Assembly (NCBI RefSeq): GCF_050897975.1
Contig: NZ_JBPAXY010000001.1
Span: forward strand, 62,001-126,000
Direction of reading: 5' to 3'
DNA from: Pseudooceanicola sp050897975
GTDB taxonomy: Bacteria; Pseudomonadota; Alphaproteobacteria; Rhodobacterales; Rhodobacteraceae
DNA: 64,000 bases
Each line of letters starts with the position of its first letter. The first letter of the stretch is position 1. Positions 42,720 through 50,379 of the stretch are shown here, one piece after another. The notes under the pieces are model-generated. The model searched no databases and had not been told where the DNA came from. It worked only from the letters and a program-made list of their open reading frames with translations. Both the position numbers and the translations under genes were made by a program.

Positions 42720-44042
42720 TCAAAGCCGCCCGGTCAGCAACAGCGAGATCGCCGGGAACGCCAGCAGGATCCCCAGCCGGATCACGTCGGTCACCACGAA
42801 GGGAATGACCCCGGTCATGATCGTCGACAGCTTGGTCCCGCGCGAGGCGCTTTTGACCATGAACAGGTTCATCCCCACGGGCGGGGTGATCATCCCCAGT
42901 TCCACCGTCACCACGGCGATGACGCCGAACCAGATCGGATCGAACCCGTTGGCCAGGATGACGGGGAAGAAGATCGGCACGGTCAGCAGGATCATCGCCA
43001 GGCTTTCCATGAAGCAGCCCAGGATGACGTAGAAGACCAGGATCGCGATCAGCGCCTGCCAGGGGCCAAAGCCGCTGCCCTCCAGGAAGCGGACCAGCTC
43101 GTTCGACAGCTGCGAGGTGGACAGGACAAAGCCGAAGACCTCGGCGCCGATCAGGATCAGGAAGATCGAGCCGCAGGTGACGATGGTCTCGACGAAGGCC
43201 GCCACCAGCTCGGCGCGCGGCACCCGGCGCCACAGGGCAAAGACCAGCGACAGCGCGGCGCCCACGCCGCCCGCCTCGGTGGGGGTGAAGAAGTTGCCGT
43301 AAAGCCCGCCCATGACCAGGCCGAAGAGGACGATGGCGGGGGCGAATAGGCGCAGCACCTCGAAGCGGCGCGCGGGTGTGCCGGCCTCGGTCTGATCGGC
43401 GGCGGCCGCGGCGGCGGCAATGGTCGGATCGGGCGCCCAGATCCGCGACATGATCAGGATGGTGACGATATAAAGAACGAAGGCCAGGATCCCCGGCAGG
43501 ATGCCCGCCAGGAACATGGTGCCCACCGATTGCTCGGTGATCAGCGCGTAAAGCATCAGCGCGATCGAGGGCGGAATGAGGATGCCCAGCGTGCCCCCCG
43601 CCGCCAGCGAGCCGGTGGACAGGCGCGGGTCATAGCCATGGGCCTGCATCTCGGGATAGGCCACGCGGGTCATGGTCGAGGCGGTGGCCAGCGACGAGCC
43701 CGACACGGTCGAGAAGATGGCGCTGGCGGTCATCCCCGCCGCCGCCAGCCCGCCCGACCAGCCGCGCGTCAGCAGCAGGGCGCCGCGGAACAGGTCCGTG
43801 GCCACGCCCGAGCGCGAGATCAGGTTGCCCATCAGCAGGAACAGCGGGATCAGGGTATAGGAATAGTTGGTGATGGTCTCGAAGGTCGCGGTCTTCAGCA
43901 CCGCCAGCGCCGGCGTCATGCCGATGATGGCGGAGAAGCCCACGAAACCCACGGTGATCATCGCCAGCCCGATGGGCGCACCAAGGATCAGGATCACGAA
44001 CATGGCGGCGATACAGGCATAGCCGATCATCAGGGGTGTCAT
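42720..44042 (-). CDS. dctM: TRAP transporter large membrane subunit (DctM)
   Basis: A 440-residue membrane protein with about twelve helices, the ion-coupled transport subunit of a tripartite ATP-independent periplasmic transporter. LGAPIGLAMITVGFVGF, FLLMGNLISRSGVATDLF, ASAIFSTVSGSSLATASTM and GTLGILIPPSIALMLYALI are strong DctM signatures; VELGMITPPVGMNLFMVKS lies near the C-terminus. The ATG overlaps the dctQ stop by one base. A charged loop near residues 200-220 (ADQTEAGTPARRFEV) separates the halves. Confidence 0.96.
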   Translation of the reverse strand: MTPLMIGYACIAAMFVILILGAPIGLAMITVGFVGFSAIIGMTPALAVLKTATFETITNYSYTLIPLFLLMGNLISRSGVATDLFRGALLLTRGWSGGLAAAGMTASAIFSTVSGSSLATASTMTRVAYPEMQAHGYDPRLSTGSLAAGGTLGILIPPSIALMLYALITEQSVGTMFLAGILPGILAFVLYIVTILIMSRIWAPDPTIAAAAAAADQTEAGTPARRFEVLRLFAPAIVLFGLVMGGLYGNFFTPTEAGGVGAALSLVFALWRRVPRAELVAAFVETIVTCGSIFLILIGAEVFGFVLSTSQLSNELVRFLEGSGFGPWQALIAILVFYVILGCFMESLAMILLTVPIFFPVILANGFDPIWFGVIAVVTVELGMITPPVGMNLFMVKSASRGTKLSTIMTGVIPFVVTDVIRLGILLAFPAISLLLTGRL

Positions 44043-44557
44043 CAGGAAATCTCCCCATGGGCGCCCTGGCTGGTCAGCACCTCACGCAGGGCGACAACAG
44101 CAAGGGCCAGGCTTTGCAGGGCAAAAAGGCCGTAGATCAGGAACATCGGCAGGCGCAGATCCTGAGTTTCCTCGCCCCGTGCGAAGGTGGCCAGCATATC
44201 CTCGGTGAAAAGCCAGCACAGCACACAGGCCAGAGCCACCAGCCCCAGGAACCAGAAGCGCGCCACCAGCGCCTGGCCCAGCCCCGGCAGGCGGGCGACC
44301 AGGAAGTCGACGGCGATCATGCCATGGGACAACGAGGCGGTCAGCCCGGCCAGGGCGACGACGCCCAAAAGGTAAGAGACCTGTTCGATGGCCCCGGGGA
44401 TCATCAGATTCACCCCCGTATCGGTCAGGTCGAAGACGATCCGCGCCAGCACGTTCAGCCCGACGACACAGACCATGTACAAGAGGCAGAGCGCGCCCAG
44501 GATCAGGCTGCCCCCTTCCATCACGCGGGCGACCCGCCGTATCGAGGCTGTTATCAT
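44042..44557 (-). CDS. dctQ: TRAP transporter small membrane subunit (DctQ)
   Basis: A 171-residue protein with four helices (for example GALCLLYMVCVVGLNVLARI and YGLFALQSLALAVVAL), the small integral subunit of a TRAP transporter. The motif RLPGLGQALVARFWFLGLVA matches the family. I chose the ATG at 44557 (MITASIRR) because it gives the usual short N-terminal tail before helix 1; an ATG at 44602 is an alternative. Its stop overlaps the dctM start. Substrate type is not predictable from DctQ. Confidence 0.88.
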   Translation of the reverse strand: MITASIRRVARVMEGGSLILGALCLLYMVCVVGLNVLARIVFDLTDTGVNLMIPGAIEQVSYLLGVVALAGLTASLSHGMIAVDFLVARLPGLGQALVARFWFLGLVALACVLCWLFTEDMLATFARGEETQDLRLPMFLIYGLFALQSLALAVVALREVLTSQGAHGEIS

Positions 44558-44650
44558 CGTCTGTTCCGTTGCTGGCGAAGGCGTGCGGACGGGCCGCGAC
44601 ATGCGCGGCCCGTCAGGGTCAGATCAGGCCCCCGAAGAGGCCCGGCAGGC

Positions 44651-45661
44651 TCAGTTCAGCTCGGCTTGGCATTCGCTGACATAGCCCTGCACGGCGGCGT
44701 AGGTCTCGGTGCCCGGAAGGCCCATCCCGTCCAGCTCGGCGATATAGGCGTCAGAGGCCGACTGGGCCGCCTCGGCCCATTTGGCGCGCTCTTCCTCGGA
44801 CAGTTCGATCACGGTCGAGGTCTCGCGCAGACCGGCCAGCACCTTGGCGCCCGCCTCGTCATAGCCACGGCCCGCGGTCACAGCCCAGTCCATGCCAGAG
44901 TTGGCGTCGATGGCCGCCTTCATCTCGGGCGACAGGCCCTCGTACTTGGCCTTGTTCATCGTGGCGACGAAGGCAAGGGCGTAGAAGCCGAACTCGGTGT
45001 GGTACTTGGTCAGCTCGTCCAGGCGGAAGCTTTCGACGCTTTCCCAGGGCAGCATGTAGCCGTCGATGGCGCCCCGTTGCAGCGACTCGTAGGTGTTGGG
45101 CGCGGGCATCCCCACGGGCTCGGCGCCCAGGTTCTCCAGCAGCGTCCCCACGACCTGGGTCGGGCGGCGCAGCTTCAGGCCCTTCATGTCGTCCAGGGTC
45201 GACACCGGCGTGTCGGAGGTGTGCAGGTGGCCCGGATCGTGGGTGTGCACGAAGAGGACGTGGGTTTCGTCATACTCGGCATCCAGCGCGCCGCTGTCAT
45301 AGAGTTTCTGGAAGGCGCAGGAGCCGACGGCGCCGGTATCGAACAGGCCCGGCAGTTCCATGATCTGGCTCAGCGGGAAGCGACCGGCGGTGTAGCCCTG
45401 CACGGTCCAGGCGATGTCGGCGATGCCCATCATCGCGTTGTCATAGCCCGCGGGCGCCTTGCCCAGGGTCTGGGCGGGGAAGATCTGCACGTCCAGGTCT
45501 TCGCCGGCGGCCTCTTCCACGGCGGCGGCCCAGTCTTCGAAGATGACCTGGTTCTGCCAGCTGTTGGCGGACATGAAATGCGCGTAGCGCAGGGTTTCCG
45601 CCTGGGCGGACCCGGCGAAGGCAAGGGCGAGGGCGCCGGAAACGGCGAGCTGTTTCATCAT
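44651..45661 (-). CDS. dctP: TRAP transporter periplasmic binding protein (DctP)
   Basis: A 336-residue exported protein; signal peptide cleaved after AQA (about residue 21). TLRYAHFMSANSWQNQVIF, then VEEAAGEDLDVQIFPAQTLG and GIADIAWTVQGYTAGRFPL are typical of DctP. The carboxylate-binding Arg is in GLKLRRPTQVVGTLLENLG, and PAPNTYESLQRGAIDGYMLP is the family's second signature, so an organic acid or carboxylate-bearing substrate is likely. It is the first gene of the operon and is divergent from the IclR regulator. Two consecutive ATGs at 45661 and 45658. Confidence 0.95.
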   Translation of the reverse strand: MMKQLAVSGALALAFAGSAQAETLRYAHFMSANSWQNQVIFEDWAAAVEEAAGEDLDVQIFPAQTLGKAPAGYDNAMMGIADIAWTVQGYTAGRFPLSQIMELPGLFDTGAVGSCAFQKLYDSGALDAEYDETHVLFVHTHDPGHLHTSDTPVSTLDDMKGLKLRRPTQVVGTLLENLGAEPVGMPAPNTYESLQRGAIDGYMLPWESVESFRLDELTKYHTEFGFYALAFVATMNKAKYEGLSPEMKAAIDANSGMDWAVTAGRGYDEAGAKVLAGLRETSTVIELSEEERAKWAEAAQSASDAYIAELDGMGLPGTETYAAVQGYVSECQAELN

Positions 45662-45738
45662 GGCGTGGGGTCTCCGTGTTGGGGCTTTGCTGGCTTTGGG
45701 GAGGGCCAGTCTGTCGCTCATTTTACAGTTGTTCGATA

Positions 45739-45762
45739 ATATACCACATGGTTGATATACCA
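45739..45762. promoter_or_regulatory. Candidate IclR operator
   Basis: ATATACCA occurs twice (45739-45746 and 45755-45762), 16 bases apart centre to centre, and the middle forms the palindrome ACCACATGGT (45743-45752). The AT-rich block stands out in a GC-rich context and lies between dctP and the IclR gene. It is likely to overlap promoters on both sides. Confidence 0.55.
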
Positions 45763-45871
45763 TTGCCCTGTCAAGCCAGTCAAAGCTTGCGGGCGCCGGT
45801 TTCCATGGGCAATAGGGTGGGACAACAGTTTGTGCCCGATCAATGGGCGCCGCAGGACGGGGAGCAGAAAA

Positions 45872-46636
45872 GTGCAATCGGACATTCCCACCAAGGATAT
45901 CTCCCTGACCTTCCTGAAGGGCATGACCGTGCTGCGGGCCTTCGACGAATCCCACAGCCAGCTGACCCTGGCCGACATTTCCCGGCTGACCGGGATCGAA
46001 CGCGCGGCGGTACGCCGGCTGGTTCTGACGTTGGTCCATCTGGGGTATGTGCGCAAGGAGGAGAACCGCTATTCCCTGACGCCGCACGTCCTGGTGCTGG
46101 GCTCGGGCTTTCTGCGCGGCAACCAGTTCGGCCGCCAGGTGCAGCCCCTGATGGAGCTTTGCGCGCGGGAGCTGGGCTATAGCGTCAGCCTGGCGATGCG
46201 CGACGGGGCTTCGGCGGTCTATGTGGCGCAATCGGCGCAGCAGAACGCGCGCTATACCTTCGGCTTCACCGTGGGCAGCCGCCTGCCCCTCTTGGCCACC
46301 GCCATTGGCCGGATGCTGCTGGCCTGGGGGGATGAGGGCTGGGCCGCAGAGATGCTGGAGACCGCGCCGATCGAACGCCACACCCCCGAGACCCTGACCG
46401 ACCGTGCCCGGATCGCGGCCGAGGTCGCCACGATCCGCACCCGGGGCGCCGCCATCGTCGAGGGAGAGTTCGAAGCGGGCGCCGTCGGCATCGCCGTGCC
46501 CGTGGGGGCCATGGGCACCGCCGAGGCCGCCCTGGGCTTTTCCGAACCGATGAGCGCCATTCCCGCCGCCGACTACCCGCGCCTGACCGAGATCCTGCAC
46601 CGCCACGCGGGCGAGATCGCCAACGCGCTGCGCTAG
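45872..46636 (+). CDS. IclR family transcriptional regulator
   Basis: A 254-residue regulator. The winged HTH has LTLADISRLTGIERAAVRRL near residues 30-50; the ligand domain has VSLAMRDGASAVYVAQSAQQ, RLPLLATAIGRMLLAWGDEG, ARIAAEVATIRTRGAAIVEG and AAVGIAVPVG-type sequence (GAVGIAVPVGAMG). GTG at 45872 is chosen because GGGGAG is 8 bases before it. It is divergent from dctPQM and probably controls the TRAP/ligase/isomerase operon and perhaps the oxygenase, with a substrate-like aromatic or carboxylic effector as usual for IclR proteins. Confidence 0.93.
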   Translation: MQSDIPTKDISLTFLKGMTVLRAFDESHSQLTLADISRLTGIERAAVRRLVLTLVHLGYVRKEENRYSLTPHVLVLGSGFLRGNQFGRQVQPLMELCARELGYSVSLAMRDGASAVYVAQSAQQNARYTFGFTVGSRLPLLATAIGRMLLAWGDEGWAAEMLETAPIERHTPETLTDRARIAAEVATIRTRGAAIVEGEFEAGAVGIAVPVGAMGTAEAALGFSEPMSAIPAADYPRLTEILHRHAGEIANALR

Positions 46637-46748
46637 GCCCGCGCGGATCGCGGGCCGCCGGGGCGGCACATCATCCTGTCAGGAAATGGGGTCTCGACGC
46701 GCGCGCGCCCCGGGGCGCGATGCGGAGACGGAGCCGGGACGCCGTGCC

Positions 46749-47390
46749 TCAGTTCTGGGTCAGGCGGGTCGGCATCCGGTAGAAATGGTGCACACCGATG
46801 GTCGCGGTACGGTCGAAGTTGCGCGACCACTTCGGCGAGACATGCAGGGTGTGATAGAAGGTGGCGCCATCGGTCAGGCTGCGCGGCGTGTCGTCCTTCA
46901 GCATCAGCGCGGCCACCTTGGCGACCTGGGCATAGGCGGCGGGTTCGTGGATCACTTCCTCGCGGCCATCGCAGGTATAGGTGAACTGGCAGGCGAACTT
47001 GCGCCCCGTGCCCTGATGCACCACGCCGCAGACGCTGCCCGGGAAGGTCGGGCTGTCGACCCGGTTCAGGATCACCTCGGCGACGGCGAACTGGCCCTTC
47101 ACGCTTTCGCCCCGGGCCTCGAAATACAGCGCCTCGGCCAGACACTGAAACTCGGCGCCGCCCTTGCCCGCGGGCTGATGCGACAGCCATTCGCGGGAAT
47201 ACTCCATCCCGGCGACATTGGCCGCGCGGGGGCGTTTCAACAGGGCGGTCAAACGGGTGCCGGGAACGGATTGCAGACCCTGAGCTTCCGCCTTCATCGC
47301 CTCGGCCAGGGGATTGTCGGCCCACGCAGGTGCACCGGACGCCAGAACCACCGAAGTGACAGCCATGCTCAGAAAAGTCAGAATCCGCAT
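46749..47390 (-). CDS. Cell wall hydrolase, SleB/Hydrolase_2 type
   Basis: A 213-residue exported protein; the signal peptide is cleaved after AWA (about residue 24). The Hydrolase_2 domain begins at LAEALYFEARGES (catalytic Glu), followed by AVAEVILNRVDSPTFPGSVC, QGTGRKFACQFTYTCDG and TFYHTLHVSPKWSRN. This family cleaves the glycan strand of peptidoglycan as a lytic transglycosylase (SleB, CwlJ) and is common in Rhodobacteraceae. The cysteines probably form disulfides. A perfect 11-base inverted repeat lies 44 to 72 bases upstream of the start. Confidence 0.9.
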   Translation of the reverse strand: MRILTFLSMAVTSVVLASGAPAWADNPLAEAMKAEAQGLQSVPGTRLTALLKRPRAANVAGMEYSREWLSHQPAGKGGAEFQCLAEALYFEARGESVKGQFAVAEVILNRVDSPTFPGSVCGVVHQGTGRKFACQFTYTCDGREEVIHEPAAYAQVAKVAALMLKDDTPRSLTDGATFYHTLHVSPKWSRNFDRTATIGVHHFYRMPTRLTQN

Positions 47391-47433
47391 CGTCGAACCT
47401 CATCGCTGCACGCCTAATGGGGCGCACCAAGGG

Positions 47434-47462
47434 CGGTTCCCTAACGAAAACTTAGGGAACCG
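47434..47462. promoter_or_regulatory. Inverted repeat upstream of the cell wall hydrolase
   Basis: CGGTTCCCTAA (47434-47444) and TTAGGGAACCG (47452-47462) form a perfect 11-base inverted repeat with a 7-base spacer. No T-run follows on either strand, so it is not a standard terminator. Its inner part, CTAA-N7-TTAG, resembles a degenerate CtrA box. It may be an operator or a leader hairpin. Confidence 0.5.
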
Positions 47463-47547
47463 TCCACCCCGACGGGGGTTCCCCACCAAATGGTGAGGGG
47501 TTCGTTAACGGATTCCATACGCCCGCGAACCTATTAACCGCCTGAGA

Positions 47548-50112
47548 TCAGGAGGTTTTGAAGGCCCGCGGCGGCAGGGTGGGACGAATGCGCGCCTGCG
47601 CTGCGGCGAGCCGGGCAATGGGCACCCGGAAGGGCGAACAGGACACATAATCGAAGCCCGCGCTGCGGCAGAAGGCGATTGATTCGGCGTTGCCCCCATG
47701 CTCGCCACAGATCGACAGGATCAGGTCGGGCCGCGCCGCGCGCCCCCGTTCTGCCCCGATCATGAGCAGTTCGCCCACCCCGTCGGTGTCGAGCGTATGA
47801 AAAGGATCCTCGGGGAAGACACCCTTCTTGACATAGTCGGACATGAACTTGCCCGCGTCGTCGCGCGACAGCCCGTAGGTCATCTGCGTCAGGTCGTTGG
47901 TCCCGAAGGACAGGAAGGCCGCATGGGGGGCGATATCCCCCGCCTTCAGCGCCGCGCGTGGCGTCTCGACCATCACCCCCAGGCGATAGGTGAAATCGCG
48001 GCCCGTCTCGTTGCGCACGGCGGCAGCCACCGCATCGACCCGGGTCTTGACCATCTCGACCTCGCGCTTGGCGCTGACCAGCGGGATCATGATCTCGGGC
48101 ACCACCGCGTCCCCCTCGCGCGAGGCCTCGACGGTGGCCTCGAAGATGGCGCGGGCCTGCATCTCGTAGATCTCGGGCATGGTGATCCCAAGGCGCACAC
48201 CGCGCATCCCCAGCATGGGGTTGTATTCCGACAGCGCCTCGACCCGGCGGGTGACGTCCGACAGGGGCAGCGACAGGGCCTCGGCCAGTTCGCGCAGACC
48301 GGCGCGGTCCGAGGGCAGGAATTCGTGCAGCGGCGGATCGAAGAGGCGGATGCAGACCGGCTTGCCCTGCATGATGCGGAACAACTCGGTGAAATCGGCG
48401 CGCTGCATCGGCAGCAGCCGGTCCAGCGCCGCGCGGCGGTCAGCGGGGGCGTCGGCAAAGATCATCTCGCGCATCACCGTCAGGCGGCCCGCGTCGAAGA
48501 ACATATGCTCGGTCCGGCACAGCCCGATCCCCTGAGCGTCGAAACGGCGCGCCACCTCGGCGTCGGCGGGGGTGTCGGCATTGGCGCGAATGCCGATGTC
48601 GCAATATTCCCACGCCCAGGCCATCATCGCCTGGAAGGCCTCGTCATGGGCCGCCTCGATCAGCGGCGCGGCGCCGGCCAGGATGTCGCCCGAGGATCCA
48701 TCGACGGTGATGATATCGCCGGCCTTCAGCACCCGCCCGTCGGGGGTGTGCAGACGTTCCTTCTTCACGTCAAAGGACAGGTCGGAACAGCCCACCACGC
48801 AGGGCAGGCCCAGGCCGCGCCCGATGACGGCGGCGTGGGACGTCATGCCGCCCCGCTCGGTCACCACCGCCACGGCGGCGTGCATCCCGCGAATGTCCTC
48901 GGGCCCGGTCTCGCGCCGGATCAGGATCGTCGCCTCGCCGCGCGCCTTGCCCGCCTGGGCGGCGGCGGCGGTAAAGACCAGCTTGCCGGTGGCCGCGCCC
49001 GGCGAGGCGGCAATGCCGGTGGCCAGCACGTCGCGCGGCGCCTCGGGGTCGATCTGATGGTGCAACATCTCGTTCAGGGCGCGGCTTTCCACCCGGCACA
49101 GGGCCTCGTCGCGGGGGATCACCCCGTCCTGGGCCAGGGCCACAGCAATACGCAGCGCGGCACGCGGGCTGCGGCTGACCCGCAGGGCGTCCAGGACATG
49201 GACATTGCCGTTCTCGATGGTGAATTCGGCCTGCATCTCTTCGCGCAGGCGATAGCGCATCAGCTGGCAATATTCGACCAGCCGGTCGTAGGCCTCGGGC
49301 GCCAGTTCCTGCAAGGACGGCCCCCGGTCGTCGCGCGCCAGATAAAGCGCGCGCGAGCCCTCGCGCAGGGCCTCGCGGTGCTGCGACTGCGACAGATAGC
49401 GCCCGGTGATGCGCGGCTTGCCCGAGCTGGAGGACACCAGCTGCATCACGCCAGAGCCGCATTCGCCGTCCTTGCCCAGCCCCAGGGCCATTTCCTGCAC
49501 CACCAGCCCCAGCCCGGCATCGGCCGGCGCGCCCTTGGCCTGGCGCAACAGCCGCGCGGTCGTGCCGCGCCAGGCGCGCGCCATGGATTTCAGCACGGCG
49601 GCCAGCTGCACACCCGGGTCCTGGGGGAATTCCTCTTCCGTCTCTTCACGATAGGCGCGCAGCGACAGGGCCAGCGCCTCGGGGCCCGAGGGGGGCAGAT
49701 CCTCGAAGATGTCCGGGTCCAGCCGCTCCACATGCACCGAATAGGTGCGCACGAAGCTCTTGTAGAGCGCGGTGGCGGCCTCTTCCCCGATCCGCGCCGA
49801 CAGACGCGCATGGGTGGCGTCGTTCATGCCGATGTTCAGCACCGCCGAGGGCCCGCCCCAGTCGGGATCCTCCGACGAGGGGCGCACGCAAAGCAGGGGA
49901 TCCTCGCCGAAGGGCGCCAGCAGTTCGGCCATGGGCGGCAGGCGGCCCTCGGCGATGTCGTTGACGGCCCGGAAGGACAGGGCGACGGTCTGCGGCACGG
50001 GCAGCGACAGGCGCACCAGGCGTTGCAGGCATTTCGCCCGGCCGCCATGGGTCTTTGTCGCCACCGGCGCGGTTTCGGTGATGCGCGTGATATGCGGGTC
50101 GATGTCGTCCAC
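47548..50112 (-). CDS. ppdK: Pyruvate phosphate dikinase-like PEP-binding protein
   Basis: An 854-residue member of the PPDK/PEP-utilising family. The phosphohistidine domain is clear (VTERGGMTSHAAVIGRGLGL, His near residue 440), and the C-terminal barrel has YNPMLGMRGVRLGITMPEIY, LSFGTNDLTQMTYGLSRDDA and CGEHGGNAESIAFCRSAGFD, ending SCSPFRVPIARLAAAQARI. The ATP-grasp part is shorter than in true PPDK and the MPGMMDT loop reads DWGGPSA, so catalysis of the pyruvate/PEP reaction is uncertain. The GTG at 50112 is preceded by GGGGGAG. It follows glyS, as is usual in this family. Confidence 0.82.
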   Translation of the reverse strand: MDDIDPHITRITETAPVATKTHGGRAKCLQRLVRLSLPVPQTVALSFRAVNDIAEGRLPPMAELLAPFGEDPLLCVRPSSEDPDWGGPSAVLNIGMNDATHARLSARIGEEAATALYKSFVRTYSVHVERLDPDIFEDLPPSGPEALALSLRAYREETEEEFPQDPGVQLAAVLKSMARAWRGTTARLLRQAKGAPADAGLGLVVQEMALGLGKDGECGSGVMQLVSSSSGKPRITGRYLSQSQHREALREGSRALYLARDDRGPSLQELAPEAYDRLVEYCQLMRYRLREEMQAEFTIENGNVHVLDALRVSRSPRAALRIAVALAQDGVIPRDEALCRVESRALNEMLHHQIDPEAPRDVLATGIAASPGAATGKLVFTAAAAQAGKARGEATILIRRETGPEDIRGMHAAVAVVTERGGMTSHAAVIGRGLGLPCVVGCSDLSFDVKKERLHTPDGRVLKAGDIITVDGSSGDILAGAAPLIEAAHDEAFQAMMAWAWEYCDIGIRANADTPADAEVARRFDAQGIGLCRTEHMFFDAGRLTVMREMIFADAPADRRAALDRLLPMQRADFTELFRIMQGKPVCIRLFDPPLHEFLPSDRAGLRELAEALSLPLSDVTRRVEALSEYNPMLGMRGVRLGITMPEIYEMQARAIFEATVEASREGDAVVPEIMIPLVSAKREVEMVKTRVDAVAAAVRNETGRDFTYRLGVMVETPRAALKAGDIAPHAAFLSFGTNDLTQMTYGLSRDDAGKFMSDYVKKGVFPEDPFHTLDTDGVGELLMIGAERGRAARPDLILSICGEHGGNAESIAFCRSAGFDYVSCSPFRVPIARLAAAQARIRPTLPPRAFKTS

Positions 50113-50208
50113 CGCTCTCTCCCCCGTCAGGTGGCCGAAGCATAGCGGTGGCGGGATCTGGGGCAAGCGGTTTCGCGGATGCAGCAAGGGGCGGCGCGGC
50201 TGTCGAGG

Positions 50209-50260
50209 CCGGGGGGCCAGCCCCCCGGACCCCCCGGGATATTTTTGGCAATGAGAAAGC
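50209..50260 (+). repeat. Interspersed extragenic repeat, copy 3
   Basis: The inverted pair CCGGGGGGC-CA-GCCCCCCGG (50209-50228) is followed by CCCCCGGGATATTTTTGGC (50231-50249), the same core as copies 1, 2 and 4. It lies between glyS and the PPDK-like gene, facing copy 4 in the opposite orientation. Confidence 0.65.
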
Positions 50261-50317
50261 AGGGCCGCGCGCCCCGGACCGCCGGGCGCGCCCCTGCCCC
50301 GCCCAGCTTATCCGACA

Positions 50318-50350
50318 GCCAGAAATACTCCCGCCGGAGGCTTCGCCCCC
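50318..50350 (-). repeat. Interspersed extragenic repeat, copy 4
   Basis: On the minus strand GCGGGAGTATTTCTGGC (50334-50318) matches the core of the other copies. Copies 3 and 4 form an inverted pair about 70 bases apart just downstream of glyS, so the transcript could fold into a long hairpin. Confidence 0.65.
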
Positions 50351-50379
50351 GGGCAGCGGCGGCGAAAGGGAGCCGACGA

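Noticed and set aside
47698..50145. An 815-codon open frame opposite the PPDK-like gene
   Set aside because: It mirrors the codon pattern of the real gene and has no recognisable domain.
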